Made by a program: the position numbers and the translations under genes | The notes under the pieces: generated by a model | Databases searched by the model: none | What the model saw: only the letters and a program-made list of their open reading frames with translations | Told to the model about the DNA's origin: nothing | In this document: in pieces, positions 7,763 through 16,729 of the stretch | How positions within the stretch are numbered: the first letter of the stretch is position 1 | Layout: each line of letters begins with the position of its first letter | Assembly: GCF_900156285.1 (NCBI RefSeq) | Contig: NZ_FTNC01000001.1 | Coordinates: forward strand, 326,678-390,677 | From: Halanaerobium kushneri | GTDB taxonomy: Bacteria; Bacillota; Halanaerobiia; Halanaerobiales; Halanaerobiaceae | Direction: 5' to 3' | DNA length: 64,000 nucleotides

Positions 7763-9088
7763 TTAATTGATAATTTCTTTTAATTCTTCCTCAGTTAGTG
7801 TTTTAAACTCTCTATTGTTTTTATTCTGCTTTTCCCCTTTAATCTCCTCTTTTTGACTATTTATTTTTTTATTAATTTCATTATTATTACTTTCTGTTAT
7901 TTTATTTTGAACCATTCTGACTTCTGATTCTATTATTTCTGGAGTTATAAATATTATAAGTTCTGTTTCTATATCTGTATTCTTTGCGGCAGAAAAAAGA
8001 GATCCAAGAAGTGGTAAATCAGCAAGAATAGGAATTTCTTTAACAGTTTTAAGTTCATCCTTTTTAATCAAACCACCAATTGCAAGTGTTTCTCCGTCTT
8101 CTAATATAACCGTAGTCTCTGCACTGCGCGAATTCACTGCCGGTAATCCATCTGCCAGTATTTGTCCTATACTATTTACTGAAGGCTTTATTTCGAGAAG
8201 AATTTGATTTTGATTAATAATTTTAGGGAGAAATTCAAGAACTATACCTGCTTCAATATAACTTATAGTTGATACAGTTTTATCTGATTCTATTCTTTCC
8301 AGTTTAACTGGAATTTGATCACCAATTACAAGTTTTGCTTTTTTTCGATCCAGTGTCATCAGGCTGGGATTTGCCAGAATATTGGAAAGCCCTTTTTCAT
8401 TCAGCGCTTTAAGTGTTTCCGGCCACCCCGGTTTTAATTTTTCAATATTTCCAGAATCATTTTTTATAATCTTTAATTCAGCCAGCTGATTGGGATTAAT
8501 ACCCAATTCTTTTATCTTTGTTCTGCTTATTTCTTCTATTCTAGCTTTGATCATTATTTGTTTTTGAGGCTGATCTATCTGAGATATTATTTTTTCTAAC
8601 TCTTTTAAATTTTTCTCCTTGCAGTTAATAATCAGACCTTCACTATTTAAGTTAATAATCTTAATTTCTTCAAAGTTATTTCTTAAAATCTCAGCAGCTA
8701 ATTCAGAACTTAAATTATTGAATTTATAACTTTTACTGACAAATTTTTGATTTCTGGCAGCCATTTTTTCTCTTGTACTAATATAAATTATTTGTTTTTG
8801 ATAACTGTAATCAAGATTAAAACTGTCAGTAATTAAATTCAAAGCATTTTCAAAGGGAATATCATTAAAAATAACTGTAATTTTTCCTTTAACTGAACTG
8901 TCACAAATCAAATTTTTATCAGCAGTATTTGCCAGCATAATTAGAGCTGTTTCCAGCTCTACATCTCTTAAATTAATTGAGATCAAATTATTTTCCGATC
9001 CTTTTTCTGCTTTAACAAAAGCGGAAACCAGCAAAATAATAACTAAAATAATTGATATTTGAAACACTTTCTGTACTTTACTTTTCAT
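7763..9088 (-). CDS. gspD: Secretin, GspD/PilQ-like outer-membrane channel (short form)
   Basis: A 441-aa secretin, shorter than the family norm. It has an N-terminal signal segment (about residues 8-26), one STN-type domain (DVELETALIMLANTADKNLI, VKGKITVIFNDIPFENAL), one further N-domain, and a secretin domain with NPSLMTLDRKKAKLVIGDQIP, SAETTVILEDGETLAIGGLI and LPLLGSLFS. A charged low-complexity linker leads to a C-terminal tail ending FKTLTEEELKEIIN. It would form the outer-membrane exit pore of the locus. An upstream TTG also exists, but the ATG at 9088 is better placed relative to GAGG. It is the last gene of the operon and overlaps the gene before it. Confidence 0.85.
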   Translation of the reverse strand: MKSKVQKVFQISIILVIILLVSAFVKAEKGSENNLISINLRDVELETALIMLANTADKNLICDSSVKGKITVIFNDIPFENALNLITDSFNLDYSYQKQIIYISTREKMAARNQKFVSKSYKFNNLSSELAAEILRNNFEEIKIINLNSEGLIINCKEKNLKELEKIISQIDQPQKQIMIKARIEEISRTKIKELGINPNQLAELKIIKNDSGNIEKLKPGWPETLKALNEKGLSNILANPSLMTLDRKKAKLVIGDQIPVKLERIESDKTVSTISYIEAGIVLEFLPKIINQNQILLEIKPSVNSIGQILADGLPAVNSRSAETTVILEDGETLAIGGLIKKDELKTVKEIPILADLPLLGSLFSAAKNTDIETELIIFITPEIIESEVRMVQNKITESNNNEINKKINSQKEEIKGEKQNKNNREFKTLTEEELKEIIN

Positions 9089-9806
9089 TTCCTTCAACCT
9101 CCCAGAGATTGATCATTCTTTCAGCTTTTTGATAACTGATAGTTAATTTATTGTTATTAATTTTTTTAATTGTAAACCTACCAATTTTATCATTTTCTTT
9201 TTTAGTCACAGTTTGTCCGCGGTAGAGAAATAAAGCAGTAGATTTTGTTCCTTTTCGAATAATACCCAATAATTTAAAGGGAAGTTTAACCCTTTCTATA
9301 TTTATTTTTTTTGCCTCATTAGAATTATTATTTTTAACCTGCAGCTTATTATCTTTACTGGAATGGTTATTTAAATCATCAGCTATAATATTTTTTTCTA
9401 AATCTATAAGTTTTGGATTATAATTTTCTTTATTATTACTTTCTGACAACTGATCTGGTTTATTTATACTTTTTAAAGCTCTTTTTTTAGAGTTCTGAGA
9501 GCTGTTAACAGACTTAAAGGGGTCTTTGATCTCGCTGATCAAAGCAATTTCTTTAATTTTTGTTTTCAGTTGTGTTTCATTTTTTACTTCATTTATTTTT
9601 TCTTTAGAAACCTCATTTTCTGTTTTAACTATTTTTTTCTGCTTCGATTTCTCAGCAAATATTTTATCATTTTTAAACTTATCAGGCTGATCATAAATAT
9701 CGCTTATTTCAACTCCAAAAAATTGGGTCCAGATCAAAAAGACTATAAGCAATAATCCAACAGCTAAAAATAAAATCATTTTTTTATTTATAAGAATTTT
9801 CTTCAT
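9078..9806 (-). CDS. GspC/PilP-like inner-membrane protein
   Basis: This 242-aa protein has a single N-terminal membrane helix (about residues 11-30), then a long Lys/Asn/Glu-rich, probably disordered linker, and a small C-terminal beta domain (about 173-240) starting LPFKLLGIIRKGTKSTALFLYRGQTV. That domain resembles the homology region of GspC and PilP, which contacts the secretin N-domains; the PilP of the second locus shows the same LPF-L-G opening. Position directly before the secretin gene agrees. Identification is from architecture and context rather than strong sequence identity. Confidence 0.6.
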   Translation of the reverse strand: MKKILINKKMILFLAVGLLLIVFLIWTQFFGVEISDIYDQPDKFKNDKIFAEKSKQKKIVKTENEVSKEKINEVKNETQLKTKIKEIALISEIKDPFKSVNSSQNSKKRALKSINKPDQLSESNNKENYNPKLIDLEKNIIADDLNNHSSKDNKLQVKNNNSNEAKKINIERVKLPFKLLGIIRKGTKSTALFLYRGQTVTKKENDKIGRFTIKKINNNKLTISYQKAERMINLWEVEGNEK

Positions 9807-10265
9807 CTAAATCAGCTCTTTTTTTAATTTCAAAAAGAAAAATAAGCTTTTACTATTGTCCTTTATTTTAAATTCTTCAATCTTTAAAACTTTTAGTTCA
9901 TTTTCTATATAGTATAGAAATTTCAGAAAAGAATTAAAGTCTCCAGTTAAATTTAAATTAAGTTCATTTTTTGTACTGCTAAAATCAATTAATATTAAAT
10001 GATAAAGCTTTAATTCCGCAAGTATTTGGGTAGTTATTTCTTTTAAATTAACTATTTTTTCTCGAGAAGCAGCTTGAGAAAAGGTCTCATTTAAAGAATA
10101 TTTATTTTTTAATAAAATATTTTTCTGCTGCTGTTTTTCTATGTTTTCTTTAAGTGTTTTTTGTCTATCAAATAATACTCTGCTATTTCCAATCTGTATA
10201 ATTAATAAAAAACAGACCAAAAAAGATAAAGAAATTATTAGTGGTTTGTTCATATTTTTTTCCAT
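9807..10265 (-). CDS. PilO/GspM-like inner-membrane assembly protein
   Basis: A 152-aa protein with one N-terminal transmembrane helix (about residues 8-27), a coiled-coil stretch (KTLKENIEKQQQKNILLKN) and a C-terminal ferredoxin-like domain, the layout of PilO and GspM. It would join the PilN-like and GspL-like proteins in the inner-membrane platform. Sequence similarity by eye is weak; the call depends on topology and gene order. Its stop codon abuts the start of the GspC-like gene. Confidence 0.55.
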   Translation of the reverse strand: MEKNMNKPLIISLSFLVCFLLIIQIGNSRVLFDRQKTLKENIEKQQQKNILLKNKYSLNETFSQAASREKIVNLKEITTQILAELKLYHLILIDFSSTKNELNLNLTGDFNSFLKFLYYIENELKVLKIEEFKIKDNSKSLFFFLKLKKELI

Positions 10266-10277
10266 CCTTACACCCCA

Positions 10278-10742
10278 TTACCGACTTGTATTTGCTTCAA
10301 GTTGAAAAAAATATTTATTATTTTGTCTGATCTTAACTAAATTTATATTGGTTAAATTATTATTAGTTTTTAAATGCTCAATAAATCTAAATATATTTTT
10401 CTGGTTTTCACTTTCTGCATTCAGAATAATTTTGTTATTTTTGAAATATACAGAATTAAAAATCACGTTTTCAGTCTTTGCTGCCAGAGTTTTTAATAAA
10501 ATATATTTTTTGGGAGTAATATTTTGTTGGTTTTTATTTTTACTTTTTTCTTTATTTAAATAAAAGTATTTGTCTGCCTCTTTTTTAAGCTGTTCTAATT
10601 TGGATTGATAAATGTTATTTTTATTTTTGAGATTATAATTTACAATAATTAGGGCTATAAGCAGTACTAAAATAATAACTAAAAAATATTTTATTAAAAT
10701 CAATGTTCGGTCAAAATTCTTTTCTTTAAAAATCACTGGCAT
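10278..10742 (-). CDS. PilN/GspM-like inner-membrane assembly protein
   Basis: A 154-aa, strongly basic and Asn/Lys-rich protein with one membrane helix (about residues 14-36), a coiled-coil segment (KNNIYQSKLEQLKKEADKY) and a small C-terminal domain. The layout matches PilN, or GspM of type II systems. It overlaps the end of the preceding gene by 10 bases, which fits coupled translation of a membrane subcomplex. The exact family cannot be fixed by eye. Confidence 0.5.
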   Translation of the reverse strand: MPVIFKEKNFDRTLILIKYFLVIILVLLIALIIVNYNLKNKNNIYQSKLEQLKKEADKYFYLNKEKSKNKNQQNITPKKYILLKTLAAKTENVIFNSVYFKNNKIILNAESENQKNIFRFIEHLKTNNNLTNINLVKIRQNNKYFFQLEANTSR

Positions 10743-11476
10743 TTGCTGATACTCCAGAGTAAAGAAGTCAAAAACACAAAATCATCTGCTTCTAAATCTA
10801 TTAAATCACCAAGATTTAGCAAATCACTTTTTCCTTCCAGAATCTCAAGTTTAATATTTTTATTATTTAAATAATATTTTTTTGTTCTTTTAATTTCCTG
10901 TTTCAACTCTTTCTCTTTAATTGAGGACTGAAGTAGATCAAGTTTTTTATTCAATGCAGTCAGTAAGGTATAACTGCCATTTATTTGATAATAAAGAAGA
11001 TAGTTTTCTGCATCTACAATTTTATTGATTACTGAAAATATAGCAACTGGAAGAGCAGAAACCAAATAATTATTTTTATATTTTTCCATATCTGCAGTTA
11101 TGGGATCCAGCATTCTTTTATCCGCTGCAAAAAATTTAACCTCTCGTTCCTGAGTCTGATTGGAGACTATTTCTAAATAATCATAGTAGTATTCGTCTTC
11201 AAAATTACTTTTTACCTCAGCAAATTTACTCAAAATATTATCTTCACTAATTCGATAAGGGTTCTTTTCTTCCAGTGCAACTGAGTGATAAAAAAGTGAA
11301 GCTGCAGGCAGCAAAACTATATACTGACAGTTAAAATTAAATCTTTTGATTTTACCTATAGAAGAAATCTCATTAATACCATCTACAAAATTAATCTTAT
11401 TGTCTTTTGCTCTGGCAACTAAATTCTTCAGACTGTCCTCAGCCGGTATTGTTACTGAATAATAATTATTAAACAT
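10733..11476 (-). CDS. GspL/PilM-like cytoplasmic platform protein (diverged)
   Basis: A 247-aa soluble protein without membrane segment. Its position between the K-like and M-like genes, and its alternating beta/alpha pattern, suggest a reduced actin-like fold as in PilM or the cytoplasmic part of GspL, which binds the assembly ATPase. The usual PilM landmarks (IDxG nucleotide motif, ExxxQIPYPxE) are absent, so nucleotide binding is doubtful. An ATG at 11474-11476 with AGGAG upstream is the likely start; a TTG two codons earlier is the alternative. Function is inferred from context only. Confidence 0.45.
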   Translation of the reverse strand: MFNNYYSVTIPAEDSLKNLVARAKDNKINFVDGINEISSIGKIKRFNFNCQYIVLLPAASLFYHSVALEEKNPYRISEDNILSKFAEVKSNFEDEYYYDYLEIVSNQTQEREVKFFAADKRMLDPITADMEKYKNNYLVSALPVAIFSVINKIVDAENYLLYYQINGSYTLLTALNKKLDLLQSSIKEKELKQEIKRTKKYYLNNKNIKLEILEGKSDLLNLGDLIDLEADDFVFLTSLLWSISKCQ

Positions 11477-11478
11477 TA

Positions 11479-11862
11479 TCAATCACTCCTATATATTTTT
11501 TTCTCAATGATTCTTAAACTTTCTTTTTCCAGTTTCATTTCAGCATTATAAGGAATTTCACTATCAATTCTGGCAAAAAGATAGATAAATGTATCATCCT
11601 CCCTTCCATAAATATTTACTTTTAACTCACTAGTTAATTCCAGTTTTTCATTAAGCAGTAGATCTTCGTTTTTCAAAAAATAGAGCTGATACTGCAGAGC
11701 TGAATCAACTGCTTCTTTATTTTGAGCTGCCACAATTCTATTATCTAAAATTTTAAAATTAATTCTTTGTTGTTGAATTAAAAGAGGTATAAACAGCCCA
11801 ATTAATGTAATCAAAATCAAATTTAGAAATAAAACAAAGCCATTATTATTTTTTATCATCAT
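11479..11862 (-). CDS. Small PilX/GspK-like pseudopilin-related protein
   Basis: A 127-aa protein that starts with a short basic stretch, NNNGFVLFLNLILITLIGLFIPLL, and an extended N-terminal helix, followed by a small beta-rich region. This resembles the N-terminal part of PilX/GspK minor pseudopilins, but the Glu5 of the classical site is replaced (GFVLFL) and the large globular domain of GspK is missing. Gene order (after the J-like gene, before the L-like gene) is exactly that of gspK. Function is inferred. Confidence 0.45.
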   Translation of the reverse strand: MMIKNNNGFVLFLNLILITLIGLFIPLLIQQQRINFKILDNRIVAAQNKEAVDSALQYQLYFLKNEDLLLNEKLELTSELKVNIYGREDDTFIYLFARIDSEIPYNAEMKLEKESLRIIEKKIYRSD

Positions 11863-11895
11863 AATCTAAACCTGCTTTTATTATTGTTTTTAAAT

Positions 11896-12405
11896 CTATA
11901 AATCTATTAACCTGCTAATAATTAATTTTTTCTCTCCTTTTTTTACCCAAAGAGTGATTTTAAGCAAATCTGGATCTACTAATTTAAAATTTAAATCTTC
12001 AATCTGATCTACCAGAGCAAGGTTTCTACCAAAATCTTTAAAATCAGGATTATTACTTCCAATTGCTCTCCCAAGAGCATTATGTCCCCCACTCTGATAG
12101 ATATTAAATTTAAGCCACTGATATTCTTCGCCATAATAGCTGAAAACATCAATTTCTTTCTGATTAATAATCTCAACTTTACTGGCATTTTTAATTTGTA
12201 AGGACATAAAATCAACAACCAAATAACCATCCAGCTGCCAGGAATTTTGAAGGTTTAAAAAATTATTGCTTTGATAGAGGCTGATAATTAATTGCATAAA
12301 GATTGCAGCCAGCAAAGATGAGATAGTAATTACTATCAATATTTCTAACAGAGTAAATCCTTCTTCAACCTTAAGTTCATTTCTGCAACAAACTGAAAAC
12401 TTCAT
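11896..12405 (-). CDS. Prepilin-type protein, GspJ/PilW-like
   Basis: A 169-aa minor pseudopilin with the prepilin peptidase motif EEG/FTLLEILIVITISSLL, followed by a hydrophobic helix of about 20 residues and a globular C-terminal domain. The ATG at 12403-12405 is chosen because AAGGAG lies 7 bases upstream; a longer reading frame reaches 12444 but has no ribosome site. The start lies inside the preceding prepilin gene (29-base overlap). Size and position match GspJ. Confidence 0.75.
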   Translation of the reverse strand: MKFSVCCRNELKVEEGFTLLEILIVITISSLLAAIFMQLIISLYQSNNFLNLQNSWQLDGYLVVDFMSLQIKNASKVEIINQKEIDVFSYYGEEYQWLKFNIYQSGGHNALGRAIGSNNPDFKDFGRNLALVDQIEDLNFKLVDPDLLKITLWVKKGEKKLIISRLIDL

Positions 12406-12787
12406 TCTGATGCTCCTTATTCCTACATTTAAAATCAACTTCAACCTTTAACTTATATAAACCATCATATTTTATTCCATCTTTTTCATATGGAATCACC
12501 TCAACTCTTGTCATCTCATAATCTCTGGGTAGAGATTCATTTTCCAGCATTTCTAAATTTCTAATAAACTCACTGCTGCTGTCTTCAACCCCCTCACTAA
12601 TTAATTCTCTATTTTTATAAGCCTCTAATACAGACTCAGTCCAGTTTACAGCTGCATTTTTGTCTGCAAGAAAAGTGTGTACTTCCAGTCCAGTTTTGAT
12701 TGTTCTGCTCATCACTGCCAGAACAGCTCCTGCTAGAGAAATTGTTATTATAACCTCCAGTAAAGAAAATCCAGCATTATTTTTCAA
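12377..12787 (-). CDS. Prepilin-type protein, GspI/PilV-like
   Basis: A 136-aa minor pseudopilin with a very short leader (MKNNAG) and cleavage motif G/FSLLEVIITISLAG, then the usual hydrophobic helix. The start is TTG with GGAGGG six bases upstream. The short leader, FSLLEV form and position between the H-like and J-like genes agree with GspI. It would be processed by the single prepilin peptidase encoded at 39384, since this locus has none. Confidence 0.75.
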   Translation of the reverse strand: MKNNAGFSLLEVIITISLAGAVLAVMSRTIKTGLEVHTFLADKNAAVNWTESVLEAYKNRELISEGVEDSSSEFIRNLEMLENESLPRDYEMTRVEVIPYEKDGIKYDGLYKLKVEVDFKCRNKEHQNEVFSLLQK

Positions 12788-13259
12788 CTTTAACCCTCCC
12801 TAATTGATTTACTGTAATTGAATATTTTCTGGCCCCTGTTTTTGCCTTAGCCAGGGCAACTGTTCCGCCTCTAGCTGTAGCTGTATTATTAAATCTAATC
12901 CATTCATAATAATTATCTGTTACCGCTTTATAGCTTAAGGTTTTATAAAGAATCAAATCAGAAGAATAGTACCCTTTTTTCTTAATAATCATATTTTCAT
13001 CTTCTTCAACATAAAAGTAATAAGGGATTTTACTGGATTCAGGACTTTCCTTAATTGTATAAATTCTAAAAATATAAGTCTGATTATCCAGGATTGCCTT
13101 ATTTCTGGCCCACCTAAAATCTGCTGCTAAACAGTTAATTTCCTGCCTGATTGTAAAATCATTTTTAAACTGTGGACGATAACTTATTGTAAATAAAATC
13201 CCCATTACTGTAATTACAACTAAAATCTCAATCAAAGTAAAACCCTGCCTCTTTTCCAT
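12777..13259 (-). CDS. Prepilin-type protein, GspH/FimT-like
   Basis: A 160-aa minor pseudopilin with leader MEKRQG and cleavage motif G/FTLIEILVVITVMGIL. The region ADFRWARNKAILDNQTYIFR (about residues 44-63) is typical of GspH/FimT, where a conserved helix precedes the beta domain. No good ribosome site is visible, and the start is only a few bases after the stop of the G-like gene, so it probably depends on coupled translation. Confidence 0.75.
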   Translation of the reverse strand: MEKRQGFTLIEILVVITVMGILFTISYRPQFKNDFTIRQEINCLAADFRWARNKAILDNQTYIFRIYTIKESPESSKIPYYFYVEEDENMIIKKKGYYSSDLILYKTLSYKAVTDNYYEWIRFNNTATARGGTVALAKAKTGARKYSITVNQLGRVKVEK

Positions 13260-13263
13260 TGAG

Positions 13264-13707
13264 CTATAATGTAGGTTCTGTAGCTTCAGGTCCTGTTAGG
13301 GAAGATTCGGCAGTAGAAATATAATAAAATTCATCTGCAGCAGCTTGATAAATTATTATATATTTTTCTGCTCCAGTATCAGAATCACTCTGATAACTGT
13401 AATCAGTCTCTGAATTTTTTATATTTAATTCAGTTAAATCACTGCTAATCGAACTTATATCACTTTTAGTACTTTGGCCGGGATATTCACCATGATCAAG
13501 ATAATACATTTCAAGACTCTGCATGATATTATGAAGATCAGCTTTAGCTACTGCTGTATCTGCTTTATTTTTAACTCCACTTAATGCAGGTACAGCCATT
13601 GACATTAAAATTCCAAGTACTACAATTACTATTAATAATTCAATTAGAGTAAATCCCTCTTCATTTTTAGTCAAATTTCTGTTTATTAAATTAGATTCAA
13701 TTATCAT
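13264..13707 (-). CDS. gspG: Major pseudopilin, GspG-like
   Basis: A 147-aa prepilin with leader ending NEEG and cleavage motif G/FTLIELLIVIVVLGIL, followed by VPALSGVKNKADTAVAKADL and the sequence MYYLDHGEYPG, which is the characteristic GspG pattern. A strong AAAGGAA ribosome site precedes the ATG. It comes directly after gspF in the gspE-F-G order and should be the most abundant pilin-like subunit of this machine. It ends in a Ser/Glu/Thr-rich tail. Confidence 0.8.
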   Translation of the reverse strand: MIIESNLINRNLTKNEEGFTLIELLIVIVVLGILMSMAVPALSGVKNKADTAVAKADLHNIMQSLEMYYLDHGEYPGQSTKSDISSISSDLTELNIKNSETDYSYQSDSDTGAEKYIIIYQAAADEFYYISTAESSLTGPEATEPTL

Positions 13708-13780
13708 TAATAAATTCCTTTCTCTGTTAAGTTTCCATTAAGTTAAAGCTAAATCAATTTAAATCAGCCTAAACATAAAA

Positions 13781-14815
13781 TTAAATAATTAAATAGATCT
13801 GAAACATTGGCATTATTACTGCTGCAGCAAGTAAAGCAACAAAAATTGCAGTTAATGTTATTAAAAACGGCTCTAAATACTGCAGCATTTGAGCAATTTC
13901 ATCATTTAATTTTTGATAATAATAATCACCTGCTCTTTCCAACATAGTTTCCATTCGGGCTGTCTCTTCGCCAGTCATTATAAGATAGTAAAATAGATCA
14001 GGAATATATCTACTATCCGCAAAACACTCCGCTAAAGAAGCCCCTTTTGAAATATTCAAAGTTGTTTTATCTATAAAATTTTGATAATGATAATCACTGA
14101 TTATATTCTTTACAAGTTCCAGGGCAGAAATTAATTTTAAACCACTTTTTAAGAATAGAGCTAAATAAATAGCTATTTGAGTTAAAATCAGATCACGATA
14201 AACAACTGATAAAAACGGAATATGCATAATGATTTTACTTTTTAAATCTCTCTTCTTCTCACTTTTGTAAAAATATACAAAAGATATTATTGAAAATATT
14301 ATGAAAATTATTATTATATAGAAATAATCATTAAATGCTCGACTCAACACCAAAAATATCTCAGTAATTAGCGGTAGTTCTCCACTAAATTCTGCGAATA
14401 GATCCACAAATACAGGTAAAATAAATTTAAAAATAAAAACAGCTGCAGTAAAAATAGTAATAATTACAGTAAGTGGATAAAAAGCTGCTTTTTTAATTTC
14501 TTTTTTCAGCTTTTCTCGGCTGCTGTAATATTTCTCCAGCTTTTCTAAAACTTCAACCAGAGTCCCACTTTCTTCTCCCGCTCTAACTACTTCAGTAAAA
14601 AGACTGGTGAAAACTTCTTCCTCTTCCATTGCTTCAGCAAGACTTAAACCTGACTCAATATTTTTTAACAGCTCTCCGTAAATTTTTTCTTCCTGCTGAA
14701 CTTTTGTCTGTTTTGAGATGATCATTAAAGATCTGTTTAAATTCAAGCCAGAATCTAACATTATTTTAAGCTGAGACGCAAAAAATTTAAGATCAAATTT
14801 TCTATTTAAATTAAT
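13781..14815 (-). CDS. gspF: GspF/PilC-like inner-membrane platform protein with probable ATT start
   Basis: A GspF-family polytopic membrane protein with two repeated GspF domains (LDSGLNLNRSL, EESGTLVEVLEKLEKYY; then LKSGLKLISALELV, GEETARMETMLERAG) and hydrophobic segments near residues 115-140, 170-190 and 315-340. The first ATG (14759-14761) would cut into the first domain and has no ribosome site. The frame continues upstream through FDLKFFASQLKI, which aligns with DLSVFSQQFAAM of the other PilC, to ATT codons just after a strong AGGAGG at 14824-14829. An ATT start at 14813-14815 gives ideal spacing and 344 aa, still about 60 residues shorter than the paralogue. Confidence 0.75.
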   Translation of the reverse strand: MNLNRKFDLKFFASQLKIMLDSGLNLNRSLMIISKQTKVQQEEKIYGELLKNIESGLSLAEAMEEEEVFTSLFTEVVRAGEESGTLVEVLEKLEKYYSSREKLKKEIKKAAFYPLTVIITIFTAAVFIFKFILPVFVDLFAEFSGELPLITEIFLVLSRAFNDYFYIIIIFIIFSIISFVYFYKSEKKRDLKSKIIMHIPFLSVVYRDLILTQIAIYLALFLKSGLKLISALELVKNIISDYHYQNFIDKTTLNISKGASLAECFADSRYIPDLFYYLIMTGEETARMETMLERAGDYYYQKLNDEIAQMLQYLEPFLITLTAIFVALLAAAVIMPMFQIYLII

Positions 14816-14832
14816 TTGAATCTCCTCCTGTC

Positions 14833-16503
14833 TCAGGAATTAAGTTCGATTACTCTTAGAATTTCCTCGCTTGAGGTGACACCTTTTTTTAACTTTTTAA
14901 AAGCAGAATCAGCCAGACTTAACATTCCTGAAGTCAGCGCTGCTTTTTTGAGCAGCTCATAATCTGCCTGCTGACTGATCAGTTTTCTTAATTCCTTATT
15001 AATCAGTAGTACTTCTGCTGCTGCAGTTCTTCCCAGATAACCCTCACTACAGTTTTGACAGCCTACAGCCTGAAAAACATATTTACATTTTTGTTCTCCA
15101 ATAAAATTAATCTCTTCTCGGGTGATTTTTCTTTTTTCTCTGCAATCCGGGCATAATTTACGCAGTAACCTCTGGGCTACAACTGCTTTAAGAGTACTGC
15201 TAATTAAATATGGGGCTATCCCCATATCAATAAGTCTTGTTACAGCAGAAACACTATCAATGGTGTGTATAGTACTTAAAACCAGATGGCCTGTAATGGC
15301 TGCTCTTACTGCAATTTCTGCAGTTTCTTTATCCCTTATTTCTCCAATCATAATAATATCAGGATCCTGTCTTAATATAGATCTCAAAATAACAGGAAAA
15401 CTTAAGCCCTGAGCATTATTAATTTCAATTTGATTTAGAAGCTCTAATCTATATTCAACAGGATTTTCTACAGTAATAATATTATTTTTTTCTGCAGCCA
15501 GCCTATTTAAAATTGAAAATAAAGTTGTTGTTTTACCACTTCCGGTAGGGCCTGAAAGTAATATTATTCCAGAATTATATTTAAAAATATTTTTGAATCT
15601 TTTTAGATTATAGCTATTTAAATTTAGTTCTTTAACTGACAATAATTTTTCACTTCTTAAAAGAAGTCTCAAAACCGCCTTTTCTCCATAAATAGTTGGA
15701 ATGACTGAACAGCGAATATCATAATTAGAATTTTGGAATTTAAATTCCAGTTTTCCATCCTGAGGTAAATGACGTATTGTAATATCCATTCCTGAAATTA
15801 TTTTAATTCTTGAAATAACAGCTGCTGCTATTTCGACAGGCAAGTTATAATAACTTTTTAAAATACCGTCAATTCTGTATCTAATTTTAAAGTAATTTTT
15901 CTTTTTTTCCAGATGAATATCACTTGCATTTAATGAAATTGCTTCAGTTAAAATTTTATTGAGTAATTTAACCACTGGTGCATCATCAACAAGATCTTTT
16001 AAGCTATCAATATCCCTGCTATCAATTTTTTTAAAATTCCCAAAATCACTCAGCAGTTCCTGCTGATCCAATTGAAAATAACTATTATAAATTGAATTTT
16101 TTACTCTATTAAATTCAACTTCGGTCATTAAATAAAATTTAATACTGCTTTTAAACTGGTATTTTAACTTTTCTTTTAAAAACAAATCAGGAGGATAAAT
16201 ACTGCCAAATATTATTATCTTTTCATTTTTTTGCAGTAATAAAAGCCTATATTTTTCAGACTGAGAAAGATCAAGCTTAAGAGCAATTTTTTTATCTACC
16301 TTAACCTGCGAATTTTCAAACAATTCAATTTCAAAATATACGGATACTGCCTGCAGCAACTGTTTTTCGCTTAATATATTTTCTTCCTTTATATAATTTA
16401 TTAAAGACTTAGTTCCTTTTTCTGTAATTTTTGATTCAATTTCATTTCTAATTTTCTGATCAAAACTATATTTTTTGTATAAATATTCACAAAAATTTTG
16501 CAT
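14833..16503 (-). CDS. gspE: Type II secretion/type IV pilus assembly ATPase, GspE-like
   Basis: A 556-aa secretion ATPase. The C-terminal motor shows Walker A GPTGSGKTTT, the Asp box, Walker B LRQDPDIIMIGEIRD, the His box GHLVLSTIHTIDS and a CPDC...CQNC zinc motif followed by GYLGRTAAAE. The N-terminal domain has the MshEN layout but its key motif is degraded (KSLINYIKEENILSEKQLLQAV, with RLG lost), so c-di-GMP binding is unlikely. The start at 16503 follows GGGTGG at good spacing; an ATG five codons earlier lies on top of that site. First gene of the locus; a possible promoter lies at 16580-16609. Confidence 0.9.
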   Translation of the reverse strand: MQNFCEYLYKKYSFDQKIRNEIESKITEKGTKSLINYIKEENILSEKQLLQAVSVYFEIELFENSQVKVDKKIALKLDLSQSEKYRLLLLQKNEKIIIFGSIYPPDLFLKEKLKYQFKSSIKFYLMTEVEFNRVKNSIYNSYFQLDQQELLSDFGNFKKIDSRDIDSLKDLVDDAPVVKLLNKILTEAISLNASDIHLEKKKNYFKIRYRIDGILKSYYNLPVEIAAAVISRIKIISGMDITIRHLPQDGKLEFKFQNSNYDIRCSVIPTIYGEKAVLRLLLRSEKLLSVKELNLNSYNLKRFKNIFKYNSGIILLSGPTGSGKTTTLFSILNRLAAEKNNIITVENPVEYRLELLNQIEINNAQGLSFPVILRSILRQDPDIIMIGEIRDKETAEIAVRAAITGHLVLSTIHTIDSVSAVTRLIDMGIAPYLISSTLKAVVAQRLLRKLCPDCREKRKITREEINFIGEQKCKYVFQAVGCQNCSEGYLGRTAAAEVLLINKELRKLISQQADYELLKKAALTSGMLSLADSAFKKLKKGVTSSEEILRVIELNS

Positions 16504-16579
16504 AAAATTACCACCCATTTATCTTTTCTCTTTAATTAATTACCATATTTTTATTTTATTTAAATTAATTGTTAAAAAA

Positions 16580-16609
16580 TTCTATGATAATTTATTAATT
16601 CGTGGTCAA
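16580..16609 (-). promoter_or_regulatory. Possible sigma-A promoter for the type II secretion-like operon
   Basis: On the minus strand TTGACC is followed after 18 bases by TAGAAT, about 75 bases upstream of the GspE-like start. The region is very AT-rich, so chance matches are expected. Confidence 0.4.
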
Positions 16610-16729
16610 AAAAAATTCTCCTGCATATTTTTGTAATTTTTTTCTTTTTATACAAATTAATAGTTAAATTATTTCTAATTTTATACATTAATAACTATTT
16701 TATTAGTGAAAAATAACACAATAACATAG

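Noticed and set aside
14770..14785. GACGCAAA on the plus strand, as in c-di-GMP riboswitches
   Set aside because: It lies within the gspF coding region on the opposite strand and lacks the other aptamer elements; chance match.
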